From Coprinus comatus (Eukaryota > Basidiomycota > Agaricomycetes > Agaricales > Agaricaceae), in contig JAWPGT010000092.1 of assembly GCA_034638255.1 (NCBI GenBank), positions 1 through 64,000 on the forward strand: a stretch of 64,000 nt of DNA, in the 5' to 3' direction. Positions 1-11,640 of this stretch are shown here, piece by piece. The position numbers and the translations under genes were made by a program. Within the stretch, counting starts at the first letter, position 1. Every line of letters begins with the position of its first letter. The notes beneath the pieces are model-generated. The model made no database searches and had not been told where the DNA came from. It saw nothing but the letters and a program-made list of their open reading frames with translations.

Positions 1-438
1 GGTTTGCCAATTGACACGGACCAGACCAATAAACACTGTTGTTTCAATGCCAATGATTGACCACAACTGCAGAAATGCCTGCTAACCTGTAGGTGGGCAA
101 AAGAAGTGGTATAAAAAATGGACAAATCAAAGACAAGCATGCAAACAAGAACAATAAGTTCTTTAAAAAAAATGATGGAATAGAAGTCACTTGTTAAATG
201 AGAATGATGACAAAAAAGAAAGTTGAAAATTTAACAAAAAAAATAATACATTGTGGTATCCAGAGAACTGGAAATGTGAATCGGATGGGACCGGTCCCAA
301 AAGCCATGGTATACAAGTTATACGGTCAAACCAAGTACAGACCAGCGAGGTTCGAACCTCGCACCCCGAATGGAAGTACATGTATCAACATGTGCGGGAG
401 CAAGAGAAAGAGAGAAAGAGAGACCATGAGCATGTTTA
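1..438. other. No gene recognised (left edge)
   Basis: Short open frames on both strands look like chance. A perfect palindrome, GCGAGGTTCGAACCTCGC, lies near 345-362 and resembles a tRNA T-arm, but no acceptor stem can be paired around it. The minus-strand gene that follows ends at 439, so part of this is probably its 3' untranslated region. Confidence 0.5.
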
Positions 439-2236
439 TCAAAACCCGCCATAGGCATCATCTGGATCATAAACCGTGGTGGGTCTTTTGGTATCGTCCG
501 ATTTGGAATTGGCAATCGAGGTAGAAGAACCAACAGATGCTGTTGCTACTGGTGCCTTGTTCTTTTCTTGTGGTCCAAGAACCTCGGCTTGAGCATGGGA
601 GAATTTGCTTTCTCTCCTCTACATGATTAACAGGAGAAGGTGTTCCAAAACTGCTCGCCAAAGGGCTAGGCATGTTCACAAATCGCTTTGCGGTCACTTG
701 CAAACCCACCGTTCCTACAATGGAATCGCTGACGCCGCTTGGTATCCCACTCAGATTATACGAAGATATGGAAGACCTCTCCTGAAGTTTGATCTCTGGA
801 AGAGTAGGTGGTAAAGAATCAACCCGATACCGAGATGAGTATGAAAGAGAAGGCGATGGTGGAACTGGGAATTCAAGTTCTTCCTGAGTAAAGGAATCCG
901 ACGAGTTGAGCCGAGACATGGAGCGTTTGCAGAGTGGGAACAGCAAGTGCAGGTGATTTAGGTCCCATAGGTTGTGATACTGAATGCGATAATTGCACCT
1001 GTACGGGTTTTGGATCTACAAACGGAGAAATTGAAGCCTTTTGCCCTTCTTCTACTAGCACTACTTTTTCTGGGGGAGGAGGTAGATCCTTTTGTTGATT
1101 CACATACATTTGAGCCGGGGAAATGGAAGTAAGTGATCCGATAGGTGGTTCAACAGCCAGCCTTCGAGAAATCTCAGCATATTGAGCTGCCTGGTAAGGT
1201 GAGATGCTGGAACGGTCTAGGTCTACGTAGTCGTCGGCAGGGATCTGACTTCTTGTAGTTGGTTGGCGACCCAGGGTGGGAGATACACCTTGGACAGGAA
1301 TGGCTATATGCTCGACCTGGACGCGTTGCACCTGTGAATTATTTGAACTTTTTCTCGTGAGCACTGGAACATGCCTGGTCCACTAGACGACACGGGTGAA
1401 ATTGGATTGTGGGAAGCATCATAATAAGCAGGTGAAGCGCTGACGGGGGTGAGCAGTGGGCGTGGGACAGTGGGATAAGCAGAGAGTGGGGTTGGAGAAT
1501 GAGCAGATCTTCGTGTGTAGGTGGGTCTTGAAGCATAACAGCAGAACGGCGGAAATCCCGCGGATCGAAAGCAGGTGCTTCATCCGCTTGTTGCCTACGT
1601 TTTCGACGCTACGGACCGTAAGTTCTACTATTATTGGATACGCACGAGTAACACTAAGCTCACCATGTAAAATACAACTACGTAGGCAATTGCAGCGGCA
1701 GCGATGAGACCAACAATCACCCCACCTGCCACCGCACCTCCGTTAACCTGACTCTGGGGCCCTGATGACGGTGAAGGCGATGGAGTGGAAGCATTTGCAC
1801 GGCCAGCGGTTCCAGTTGTTTGGGTACGTGTTGAGCTTGGGGCACCGGTACTGATAACAACAGGTCGAGTAGTTGGACTCGAAGTAATCTAGAGCGCATA
1901 TCAGAATCTTACCGAATACCAAGGTATCCACAGACTTACGATAGATGTAGATGTAGTTGAAGTTGAGGTGGATGCCAGGGTTGGAGTTGGAGTTGGAGTC
2001 GTAAGAACGATTGTAGAAGTAGGAGGTAAAACCACTACAACGGACGTGGTAGTTGCGGGTGGAACAACAGGAATAATCGTGGTCTCAGGAAGATCGGTCG
2101 TTTTGGTTTTTGGGCCATGTCTCGGTTTCGTGTCTTCATCTTCACCATCGGGAACTAAGGGCAATACAAGGTAATGAGCCATGACAATATTGATGGCAAA
2201 CACTTGGCTTACAGAGAAGGGTGAAAGGATTGTCAA
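439..2236 (-). CDS. Single-pass membrane protein with Ser/Thr-rich stalk and long cytoplasmic tail
   Basis: Function not recognised. The readable exons, in order, encode a Thr/Pro/Ser-rich stalk (about 2236-1930, then 1890-1755), a helix rich in Ala, Gly, Val and Ile with a typical membrane segment (about 1755-1680), a basic RRKRRQQ stop-transfer, then a long polar tail. The tail holds FDPRDFRRSAVMLQDPP, DLDRSSISPYQAAQYAEISR and the final residues TVYDPDDAYGGF. Introns of 58, 64 and 70 nt with GTT or GTC donors close the tail frame. Two motifs, F-D-x3-F-R-x-S-A and Y-D-P-x-D-A-Y-G-G, recur in the gene at 27399-29054, so the two are paralogues. The 5' end is not resolved: the exon ending near 1930 is open back to 2236, but a signal peptide was not found. 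A surface sensor or wall-anchoring role is possible only by analogy of architecture. Confidence 0.6.
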
Positions 2237-2661
2237 TCGACATGCCAGGGAATATAGCAGTAGGGCTGAACCGTGGCTCTAAGACCTGGACATGGTCAGC
2301 CTTCCCGTGAATCATAGCCCTTGCTGCTCGCCGATGCCGAGCCCCATGAACAGACATAATGCACAAAGAAAGGAATGTAGGGTAAAAGAACGTGGTATCC
2401 CGAAGGATTCTGTGCAGCGGACAGCACTAGTTTCGTGGTAGTAAACGACAAGGAAGGTCGGAACTCAGGTGGAAAATTCTGGGTGTTGGCTATTGTAACC
2501 ATGCATCAGCTGAGTGGTAGCCGATCATAGAATGTGGGAGAATCATAACAAATCACGGATACAGTCATAACAATCATCAAATCAGGTTCATTTTGTGTGC
2601 CTAAGAACAATTACCCTAATGGTCGTGTATTTTTGTCCTTTTTCTATCCCACTCGGGCCAA
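2237..2661. other. Gap between two minus-strand genes
   Basis: Several short minus-strand frames occur here. None joins convincingly to the stalk exon downstream or to the secreted protein upstream. It may contain the missing 5' exon(s) of the gene ending at 439. Confidence 0.4.
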
Positions 2662-4219
2662 TCATCGTGACCAATCGTCGCCATTTCTACGGGGAACATC
2701 CACAGATATCTTGAAGTCCCCGGACATAGTATTGGGAGCGGTATTTGGTTGGGCGACTGATGACATCGTCCAGGTTGGTGCGGGATTACTAGTTGATCCA
2801 AGCGTCGACGAAGGCTTTGTCTGTAGGTGATAGTCTCCTATCGATGACGGTTCGGGAGATACTTCCACTCTGAGACTTGCATTTTCCGTCGAAGTAGCCG
2901 AAGCCATGTTACTATTCATTCTGGAAGAACTTGGATGAAAAGATGGTTTGCTCCATGCTAGTTGACCTGACGACGATGGCCAGGATGACGAAAACCAAGG
3001 ACTGTGGCTATAAAGAGTCCCGGTAGCCTCTCTAAATGCAGAAGCATCCCCTGTAGTTGGAGTTGAAGAAGTACCGTTCACGGTTACAGTCACGGTTACA
3101 GTCTTCGTTGCCTGTCCTGAACTTGATAGTGTAGGGGCGACTCTGACATCTCCATCCTGAGGCAACGGCTTCCAGACTAACTTAACGTTCTTGTCCTTCG
3201 GAGGTCCGGAAGCTGTCTGGTTGTTGGATGGACCGGTACCACTACCTTTACCAAACCACATTGGCTGCAAGACACCTACAGCAGGGTCAAACATAAAGAT
3301 CTGACTGGAATGGTCGTTGATGGTGGCACTATTGCAGACATCCATATTCATCGTTTCGGGCCAGAAGGGTTCGGATCGTATGTGCAACAGTATTGAGCTG
3401 AATGGTCGGGGACAACTGCCTGTAGAACAACAGGAACTTGAGAACCGCTCAAAGGTATGGTGTTCGCATCGCTGGGTGCGTCAACCATATAAAACGTTGT
3501 TCGGTTGGTGGGAGAAACTTCTACATCGTAACCTGCTCCAATCTGTTTGATTATGAATTCACCATAAGAATTGTCCTGGCCTGTTGTTGAGTTTGAGCCC
3601 TATTATAATACAGCACTTATTAGCTAGACATATCATAAAAATGTCTCAGGCTCACCACAACTTCTACAATTCCTGGCACTCCGCGGGGAGGCGGAGTAGG
3701 TCCGCTGTCGGCTTGGCGTTGGTATACTGGCCTTGAGTGACGAGGGGAACGACCCACAGGCTGGTCGTGGTCATAATCCACAGTTTCATGATTATGGTAA
3801 CGACATTGTAAACGGACGTTGTCTCGATCCCCGTTGGCGATGACTTTTTCTGGGCAGTCCTTGTCTCGTTGCTCAAGGTCCGAAAACAACATGGATAACT
3901 GGGTAGTGTGTACTTTCTGACTCTACATTGTAAATGAGTAAAATGTATGCATATATGCGATATAAATGGTGCATGCCTCTTCTCGTACCTTTCCCTGTCG
4001 ATGACGAACTTGGTTGACAGAAGGGTTTTTCGCCTTGGAAGAAAGGCGGATGTCGGACTTCTTTGAAAAGTCGCTCCTACTGGCACTAGATGCCATAGTC
4101 GACTCCGTTGGGTGTCGTGGACCTACCATTGCAGCATCTGCGTTGATAGGATAATAGGAGATGGCGACCAGTGCGCTCGTAAGAGAGAGGAGGGAGAACC
4201 GAGAAGTAAGAATAACCAT
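2662..4219 (-). CDS. Secreted or anchored Ser/Thr-rich protein, probable one-base frameshift
   Basis: Translation starts at 4219 with a clear signal peptide (MVILTSRFSLLSLTSALVAI, cleaved after about residue 29). Exon 1 runs to about 3991, exon 2 from 3926 to about 3655, and exon 3 from 3600. Phase-0 joins give a polar ectodomain with VYQRQADSGPTPPPRGVPG, then a fold with QIGAGYDVEVSPTNRTTFYM and AQYCCTYDPNP. At about 3356-3362 this frame meets a TGA after three further codons, while the next frame continues the same domain (ETMNMDVC, SSQIFMFDPAVGVLQPMWF) and a long Ser/Thr/Pro-rich C-terminus to the stop at 2662. One extra C in the GGCCCG run would join the two halves. It is either a homopolymer error in the assembly or a young pseudogene. 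The family looks like basidiomycete secreted proteins of unknown function, a judgement from pattern only. Confidence 0.6.
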
Positions 4220-4701
4220 GATTGATGATTTGTATGTATGTATGTAGAAAATAAATAAAAGAAGCGAGTCCAGCCGCAATAGAGAGAATGTGAGATAGTG
4301 TGAATAGAATATGTAGTCACCAGGACTGGAGGGAACGAGAATGAACTTGAAAACAGGAGATCTCTCTTTATATACCCCCATGTTGTTGTGGTTACTTTGG
4401 TTAATCTCGAATTCTACAACCCACAAGTCAAACCAAGGCGCCAGAAACGGAAAGTCCAGGCCCATTTGCGGGTATTTTTCTAAGACACCATGACCGCATC
4501 GTGAGATTGGAAATTAGCGATGTTTCTAAGAATAGACGTACCCACTGTAAAGTTTAATATAGCTATGTTTGGAAAGCAGACTAGGCGTCACGGAATTGAC
4601 GTGCGATTTCAGCCGTTTGAACATGTCACGACATCTCCGATAAAAGGCGCCTGGCTGAATTTCGACACCGTTCTCTATTCTATATATTAGCTTCTTTTGT
4701 C

Positions 4702-4746
4702 CACTCAAAATTCCTTCACTCAAAATTCCTTCACTCAAAATTCCTT
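4702..4746. repeat. Three exact 15-bp tandem repeats
   Basis: CACTCAAAATTCCTT occurs three times without a mismatch at 4702, 4717 and 4732. It ends 15 bp before the start codon of the following plus-strand gene, so it lies in that gene's 5' leader or core promoter. Confidence 0.9.
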
Positions 4747-4761
4747 TACCACAAGAGCGTC

Positions 4762-6425
4762 ATGTCCGTACGCCCGGACATGGATGCACTTTCGGGGCTG
4801 AATGAGCTATACACATGGACCAAGAGCATCCAAGAAGCTCGGTATACAATGGGAGCCATGTGCGCTTTGCAGTTGTACGAATGGATTGCTCTGTGAGTAC
4901 TCGGTCAAATCGCATTCAACGCTGAAAGATCCTTAATGCGAATCTAGCTTGGATGACGAGATACAGGTGGTACGAGTGTAATCCCGCCTTTCATTTTGTA
5001 AAGGCTGAAAATGTGATAGGTCCACAAACGACGCATGTCGAAAATCAACATATTGTACCTAGCGTGTCGCTATTATCCTGCGGCATTGTGGATAATCGTG
5101 GTGTGGGCATTGGTCGGTGACCACTCCCTCGATGTCTGTATACGCGTTGCAAAACCGGTGAATGCGTTTTTAGCCCCTTGCGTAAGTCATATCCTACATT
5201 GACTCTGGTCTATCTATCTCTTATGCTATGTGAAGCAAATGCTAGCTCAAGGTACACTGCTGGATTGTCACCGATGTTCATGCTTATCGTTTCTACAGGA
5301 GTCATGATGGCGCGTGCCTATGGATTCAGCAAAAATAATCGGTATATTTTAATATTGCTAAGCGTCTGTTACCTGTTCTTGGTTTGCGTCAACATCTGGG
5401 TGTTCTGTTTCTCCTCAGTTCCTATAGAGGTTTATACAGTTTTCAAAAAGACGGGTTGTTTTGTCAACTATGGCGAAGGTGCAATGGCATTGAAAGTCGG
5501 TGTAAGTTGTTCAACAATATTCATTGTTTCAAACAGTAACCCTAGCTCCAGTACAGCATCGTAGGTTGAACAAGTTTGATCAGATGCCTTCGAATGACAC
5601 CATATAGCTTTCCTCTACGGTCATGGATTTTATTTCGTTGATCATAGTTATTGTAGTATGATTCCCGTTTCTCTCTTCTTTCTCACATTTCGCTTATAGC
5701 CTTATAGTATTGTGTCAAGGATCAGCTGAGACGGGATGTTCCACTTGCCCGATATTTCATAAAGCAAGGTCAGTTCCTTGTTACCAGTAATCCGGATGGT
5801 ATACTAATACACTATAGGCGTGGTTTCCTTTGTGTTGGTTTTCGCAACTAATATTGTTTGTTTTGCTGTCTACATTCGGTGAGTGAAAAATTGACTATTA
5901 TTGACTCACGTACGCATGGTAAGTTTAGTTGAATTCTGACTCCAATCCCTTCAATGGTATAGATCACCAGAGTACCAAAGAGGACTAGGTCTTCCGATAG
6001 TTCTCATTTTACCGAACCTTATCGTAAGTGTCCATACATCGGAGGCAGATTTATTCTTGGAATCTCTCACAATGTGACAATCGGGTATTTATTTATGCTT
6101 ATTTTTGGGGTTTTCTCAGGCATGTCGAGTGTAAGTGGCGTTAATTTACCCCTCGTATCAATCCATCACATTATCACATAACAAAAAACTAATTCAAATT
6201 TATTTTTTATCCATGTACTTTTTCCCTTCACCTTCATATTATGACAGGCTACTACAACTCCGCCAAATGTACAATCCAGATCAGCAAGACGAAATACGAC
6301 TTGAAGAATTAGATGAAAGGACTATGGCTAGAGCTCTTCGTGGGGCTGGACTTGAATTTGACCCGTCTGATGATGTAATAATTCCAGACGTGAACGCTAG
6401 AATACCAGCATCTTCATCCGACTGA
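4762..6425 (+). CDS. DUF6533-type multi-pass membrane protein with micro-exons
   Basis: The start is ATG 4762 (MSVRPDMDALSGLNEL). The N-terminal part matches the basidiomycete DUF6533 pattern: MCALQLYEWIALLDDEIQ, then VHKRRMSKINILYLACRYY and hydrophobic helices. Exons read by frame closure are 4762-4892, 4948-4966 (19 nt), 5020-5181, 5236-5251 (16 nt, encoding QMLAQ) and 5299 onward (VMMARAYGFSKNNRY plus two helices). Further helix exons, for example MDFISLIIVIVV near 5624-5660, follow with short introns to a polar C-terminus (MYNPDQQDEIRLEELDER) ending at 6425. The function of DUF6533 proteins is not known to me; several transmembrane segments and a charged cytosolic tail are what can be seen. 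The exon boundaries after about 5500 were not fully resolved. Confidence 0.75.
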
Positions 6426-7654
6426 ATCTCATCCGTTCCCAGTGGCATAAATCAAGAACCCTATTATTCCGTGGACATTCACATTCATTCATTTTGGAAT
6501 ATTCGACATCTTCAATGCAGAACCGGTTTATTCAATTTCTAATACCCACAAAGTCCCACTGTTATTAATACGCATACATGCATGTCAAGTTGCTTCCCGT
6601 TGCACATGGACAGGTCCCTTTTCGTGTACTATTATCCATTCATCTTTTCCACAGTTCTACTCCATTTTGCGTTTCTATTCACACTCATATATTAGTGCTC
6701 CATGATCCATACTCCTATCCACCCCTTCCTAGTAATCTTTAATTAATCCCGTTAATGGTTAATGTCTCTACAATTTGCAACAAAAAGCCCTGTCCTTCGC
6801 TTGCGCCCATACTTACGTTTATAGACCTTGGACACTTCTGCCTGGAATGTACTTGAAGGTTGAAACGTTGACAATACAGTGTTATGATCGTCGTCCGTCC
6901 GTCCGTCCGAGCAGTGGTCCCGAGTTAAGTGTTAATTTCACTAGTTTTTAGTTCAGCTAGGGACTCTTGACATGCCCAGTTTTTTTTTTTGTTCCACATC
7001 CTTTTCCTCTCGACTTTTTTGATGTTCACGGTTCTGGGCATTTTTAATACATAATATTTCAATTTTGTGGGGCACTCAGGCTTGAGGCTTAGGGTTCAGA
7101 TTCAATTAAGTACTTACATACATGACAAGAAACAAAAACACAAGGCGGCCGAGGTAGGGTCAATCCCGGACGGGGACTAAAAAAAACCTCCTCCGGTCCG
7201 CGGTTCACTAACATAAGCTGAACCTGGTTATAACTTATAACCCTGCCAATATATATGCGGGTCAAGGTTATGCCATAATTCAGTCGTAAGTGGCCGGGGG
7301 GTTTATTACAACTTACTATCGATACCATGGATATGTAAAAAGTTTTAAAGAAATTCACATTCCTCTATAACGTTTGGACCAAATATTTTTGGATCTTGTA
7401 TTTAAATTTGTACATCAACTGCCTATCGATCTATAAAAAAATTAGAGGAGTATACCTATAATCCTTGTTGCCATGAGCTTGCCAGCACGAAAAGTGCCAA
7501 AAAATCCTAGAAGTGTAGGAATATGACAGCGTTTGTTGTAACTCCGACAGGTAGTGTAGTGTGACCAACTTCATTGATTTTTTTTGTAATCTACAGTGAT
7601 GGATCAGTCATCGTGACAACAAAAATGGATTCATTCATTTGTAGTGAAATAAAA
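6426..7654. other. Intergenic region left of the retroelement
   Basis: No gene recognised. It contains the probable 3' untranslated region of the DUF6533-type gene, a GTCC-type microsatellite at about 6893-6910 and T-rich runs near 6980. A GC-richer patch at about 7140-7320 has no coding frame that I trust. Confidence 0.5.
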
Positions 7655-7659
7655 CAGCA
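7655..7659. repeat. Target-site duplication CAGCA, left
   Basis: CAGCA directly precedes the left LTR of element A, and the same five bases follow its right LTR at 25328-25332. A 5-bp duplication is usual for Ty3/gypsy integration. Confidence 0.9.
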
Positions 7660-8175
7660 TGTCACGTACCGTGCCACCGACCGACCTTCCGACAACTCAT
7701 CCGACCTTCCGACAGTTCCGACTGTCAATCTTGTTATCGGTCGCCGACCTCTTGGACCTTCATCTCTTATCTGCTCATCCTATTCCAACTTCCTGTTTCG
7801 GTTACTTCCCTTTTCGGTCGGCATCATCCTTTTTAGTATGTCGGCCCGTTGTCCTGTTATCTTATGTTTTGATATGTTATATTCCGATATCGGTAAACAA
7901 TGTATTTAATCGCTAGTCGCTGATGTACATTCCTTAGTCTGATATCAACATAGTATCCGCACTCATCTCTGTCTTTGTCTTGTTCCGACTCTAAGTCAAT
8001 CTTGTATCTGCTCTCGTTCTCTACTCTCCTCCGTAATTCCCACCGACATTCTTTCCAACCCTTCGGTCCTCTTGCAAGTGAGGCTAATCGCAGTATCGGA
8101 AGGGCGCAACACATACGTTGAAGCCGAAGCCTCAATCCAACGTCACTAGCTCATCTCCGATCCCCATTCTTAACA
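7660..8175 (+). repeat. Left LTR of element A
   Basis: 516 bp, TGTCACG...TTAACA, matching 24812-25327 except for about six substitutions: one near its start, one in the middle and four near its end. CCGAC and CCTTCCGAC motifs are frequent. Confidence 0.95.
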
Positions 8176-8212
8176 GTATATCAGACTCCAAGCTTCTGGT
8201 ACTGTCTCTCTT

Positions 8213-9796
8213 GTGTCTATGTCTGGAATTACTACTACTGTTCCTTCCCGGTCTGCTTGTGTTCAGGCCGAAGAGCCTGCTCATGTTCAGGTTACTACTC
8301 CTGCTGCTAGGTCTATTTTTGATACTGGTTCCCCTCTTACCCCTACTCCTGCTGGTTATCGTTCACCGAATCTGTCCCGATCCCACTCTGAGACCAATAT
8401 TCGCGGTCGTGGAGGTCTGCCTGCTATTAACTATGGTCATCGTCGAGCTAACAATCAAACTCCGAACCCTCCCGGTGGTTTCCGTCCTGACGTTCCGATG
8501 GACGAAAACGATAGGGATTCCGATGCCGAAAATCATCCTGAAAATCGCCGTGTTCCTGCCGATCCTGGCAACGGTGTTCCGCGAAACCCCCCAAATCCAC
8601 CTGACGGTGGTGATGGTGGCAGTGGTGGCGGTGGCGATGATGATGATGACAATAATGCAGATGATAACAACAAACACCCGAACAATCCCGATCCACCCTT
8701 GGCCCAACAGCCTGGTCGGGATATCTTAGAGGATCAACTACAAGCATTCTTGCATGGTCTCGGCACACTTAGTCGTGCCTTGACCGCCCAGGCCCGCGCC
8801 TCGGCTACTCCTGCCCCTAATCCTCCTGTTCGGACGTCGGATCGTGCACATGTTCGCGAACCTGCAGTCTTTGACGGTTCTAAACCAACGAAGCTGTCGG
8901 AATTCCTTTTCCAATGCCGTCTCTATTTCCAACACCATCAGAGCCTGGCCTCCGACGTCAGTCGGGTCGGGTTCGCTCTCTCCTATCTCTCTGGTTCTGC
9001 CTGTCAATGGTTTCAAACTGTGCTTGAGAATACTCATGACTGGATGTTAGTCCCCTGGTACACTGACTGGGATCTATTCGTCCTAGAACTCACCGCTAAC
9101 TTCGGCTGTTCCGACTTAGTCGCCGAAGCTGCGGAGGAATTGGACAACCTCACTATGGCTTCAGGCAGTCCGATCGCGACCTACAATGTCGAGTTCAACC
9201 GTTTGGCCGGGGTCCTCCAATACCCTGATTATCTTCTCTGCCGTGCCTATTACAAAGGTCTTCCCGACCGACTCAAAGACGCTCTCTATGCACTACCCCA
9301 GGGCAAACCAACCTCTCTTGCCGATATGCGTGACACTTGCATTCGTATCGATCAACGCTACTGGGAACGTCAATGCGAAAAGAAGCATGTTGCAAGTCGC
9401 AACTCGCCGAATACTCCCGCTGCGACTACTCAGTCTTCCACTTCCAATTCTTCCACTTCTACTTCCACATCGGGTCAATCGTCTTCCAAGTCCAAGTCGT
9501 CCGACAAAACCAAATCGGCAACCCCTGCTCCGAAAGCCACTACTACTGCTTCCACTACTCCTAAACCTGCAACCGACCTCTCCAATAAACTTGACTCTAA
9601 CGGCAAGCTCACCGCCGAAGAACGTCAACGTCGGATTGCTAACAACCTCTGCCTCTTCTGCGGCACTGCCAGTCACGGTGTTAGCGTTTGTCGGAAGAAA
9701 GCAGCTTCGGAAGCGGAGAAAGCCAAGGCTCGGGCAGCTACTACTACGACTTCGGAAACGACCTCGTCCTCTCAAACTGAGAGTTCGGGAAACTGA
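8213..9796 (+). CDS. Gag of element A
   Basis: A 527-codon frame without stops. The N-terminal third is disordered and ends in a poly-Asp/Asn stretch at about residues 145-160. Residues 215-400 resemble the Ty3-type capsid region (EPAVFDGSKPTKLSEFLFQC, CQWFQ, YYKGLPDRLKDAL). A Ser/Thr-rich linker leads to one zinc knuckle, CLFCGTASHGVSVC, near residue 485. The first ATG is 8213; an ATG six bases later is equally possible. The pol frame lies one base back (-1) and is open across the gag stop, so programmed -1 frameshifting is the expected route to Gag-Pol. Gag packages the element's RNA in cytoplasmic particles. Confidence 0.9.
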   Translation: MSMSGITTTVPSRSACVQAEEPAHVQVTTPAARSIFDTGSPLTPTPAGYRSPNLSRSHSETNIRGRGGLPAINYGHRRANNQTPNPPGGFRPDVPMDENDRDSDAENHPENRRVPADPGNGVPRNPPNPPDGGDGGSGGGGDDDDDNNADDNNKHPNNPDPPLAQQPGRDILEDQLQAFLHGLGTLSRALTAQARASATPAPNPPVRTSDRAHVREPAVFDGSKPTKLSEFLFQCRLYFQHHQSLASDVSRVGFALSYLSGSACQWFQTVLENTHDWMLVPWYTDWDLFVLELTANFGCSDLVAEAAEELDNLTMASGSPIATYNVEFNRLAGVLQYPDYLLCRAYYKGLPDRLKDALYALPQGKPTSLADMRDTCIRIDQRYWERQCEKKHVASRNSPNTPAATTQSSTSNSSTSTSTSGQSSSKSKSSDKTKSATPAPKATTTASTTPKPATDLSNKLDSNGKLTAEERQRRIANNLCLFCGTASHGVSVCRKKAASEAEKAKARAATTTTSETTSSSQTESSGN

Positions 9797-9974
9797 TCTG
9801 CGATCCTTCGGGTGTGCAGACCGAGGATCGCGTTCTTCCTCCCTGCACTATTCCCTTTGTTCGTTTGAATGCTTCCGCTCTTTCTAACCCCGACTCACTT
9901 CATATTCCTTTATCTTCTTCCGCTCCTTGTTTTGCTTCTTGTTCCGAATCGCCGATTGTTGCTCTTATTGATAG
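9797..9974 (+). pseudogene. Start of element A pol (protease, interrupted)
   Basis: In the -1 frame relative to gag, this encodes ICDPSGVQTEDRVLPPC and runs to PIVALIDS, the beginning of an aspartic-protease D-S-G motif. It is cut exactly there by the left LTR of element B. The rest of the protease resumes after 15887, but the expected stretch between the active-site motif and the SLPITF strand (about 40 codons by comparison with related elements I remember) is missing. Confidence 0.8.
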
Positions 9975-10339
9975 TGTAAGGGGACCTTCCTCACCGACCC
10001 TTACACCGACACACCGACTACCGACCGACCCTCCGATGTTCCGACTTCCATCGGAACACCTCCCGACTTCGCGCTTTCATGACTTGCCCCCTCACGTGAC
10101 TCGTCCCCCATTGTTCCCATTGTCCATGTTACGACATCCCTCCGGACAATAGCTGGCGTCTCTGTTTGTATAGTAGTATATATTGTGTGTAGCCTGTGCG
10201 AGTGAATCCCCAACTCTTTCTCTTTGGATTCCTCGCTAGGTATGTTGTATCTGCTCTGTAATATGTTTCCGATCAAATATAACTTTGGATTCCTCACTAG
10301 TTGTCGGGCCGTTCGTCGCTGACGTGAGTCGCCCTTACA
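9975..10339 (+). repeat. Left LTR of element B
   Basis: 365 bp, TGTAAGGGG...CCCTTACA. Against 15522-15886 the visible difference is G to A in the AGCTGGCGTC segment (near 10155). Confidence 0.95.
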
Positions 10340-10444
10340 GAAGAAAGAGTTCTTCAAGAGGCCAGCATCGCTGGACAGAAGAGCCCTGTTTGCCAACAGA
10401 AGACTTCCCACCGACGCACCCCTCTATCCCTCACTCGCTAAACC

Positions 10445-11614
10445 ATGACCGATACAGCACCGCCCCAGCCGACTTGGAATGAAATCGTTGAAGGCACATT
10501 CCATGAGCTTCGGGCATCGCTTGATGCTCTACGGCAGCGAGTAGAAGCTACCGAATCCACTTCCGCCACCACTGCCAATGTACTTGCCACCATCACCACC
10601 CAACTCTCCACACTTGTTTCGGCCTCTCAGACCACCCCTTCACCTGCTGCCCCCGCAACGCCAGCTCCTCCATCTCCCCCCGAACATCGCCGGACATTCT
10701 GAGGACGAGTCGCTGCGCCACCCGATTACGATGGCGACCGCAAGACAGGCCAGGCCTTCCTCAATGCCTGCAACCTGTACATCTGACTTTCGGGTGAATT
10801 TCAGTCGGACGAAGAAAAGATGCTCTGGGCCATGTCTTACATGAGGAGCGGTCGGGCTGCTGCATGGACGGAAGAGATATTTAGGCTGGAATCACAGGTC
10901 GGAAACTTGCCTTTTGAGGATTGGGAGGACTTCAAAACCCAGTTCAAGGCTCGCTTCTTGCCAATTGACGCCGAATCGGAAGCGGTTATCACATTGGAAG
11001 GAGACACTTACTTCCAGAAGGATCGGACTTTGGAGGATTACCTGGACACCTTCAAAGCACTCATTTCAGCATCCGGGTATACCGACCGGAAGGTCACTGT
11101 TGTCAAGTTTCGTCGAGGTCTTCGCACCAACTTGGCCGACTCCATTGCCACTATGACCCTGGGCCGGCCCTCCGACTCCAATCCCGATGGCTGGTATCGC
11201 GCAGCCACCCGTTTCGAAGCTTCCCGACTTGCCAATGTTGCATTCAAGGCAAATCATCGCCCGGTACCACCGCCAGCTCCCAGACCTGTCTTTCACTCCT
11301 TCCCAAAACCCCCGCCTCATCAAACTCCCCTGATTCCCCTACCGACATTCGCCCATCTAATGCCGACGCCTGGGAACCCGACTCCGATGGACATTGACGC
11401 GTCCAAACTTCGTAACCTGACCCCTTCCACCTGCTATCGATGTAAGCAGCCTGGACACATCAAGGCAGATTGCCCCCGACGCTTTGACGTCCAGCTTATG
11501 ACCTTGGAAGAGAAGGATGAGTTGCTGATGAACCTGTTGGCAGAGAAAGATGTTGCCAACGTCGGAAGGCAGTCGGAAGGGTCGGTGGAAACAGATATGC
11601 AGGATTTTCGGTAA
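10445..11614 (+). pseudogene. Gag of element B, two in-frame TGA stops
   Basis: One frame begins at ATG 10445 (MTDTAPPQPTWNEIVEGTF), passes a predicted coiled coil and a Pro/Ala-rich linker, and continues to 11614. It is interrupted by TGA at 10700-10702 and 10784-10786. After the second stop it is open through a capsid-like region (WAMSYMRSGRAAAWTEEIF, FLPIDAESEA, YLDTFKALI) and a zinc knuckle, CYRCKQPGHIKADC, near 11431-11475. Both stops follow a C and would be Arg (CGA) with a single C at the first base, pointing to C-to-T change at CpG. Confidence 0.88.
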
Positions 11615-11640
11615 CTCAATCGGTGGAGGCCACGCCCTGA

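Noticed and set aside
335..375. tRNA-like T-arm (GGTTCGAACC)
   Set aside because: The arm is a perfect palindrome, but no D arm, anticodon arm or acceptor pairing could be placed on either strand.
439..1540. Broken cytoplasmic tail in the first membrane protein
   Set aside because: Introns of 70, 58 and 64 nt with GTC/GTT donors connect the apparent frame changes; the C-terminus matches its paralogue.
5182..5300. Frameshift in the DUF6533-type gene
   Set aside because: A 16-nt exon at 5236-5251 with flanking GT-AG introns keeps the frame, so no frameshift is needed.
8118..8729. Overlapping plus-strand frame rich in Leu/Val beside gag
   Set aside because: It is a frame shadow of the low-complexity gag start; the gag frame has the capsid and zinc-knuckle motifs.
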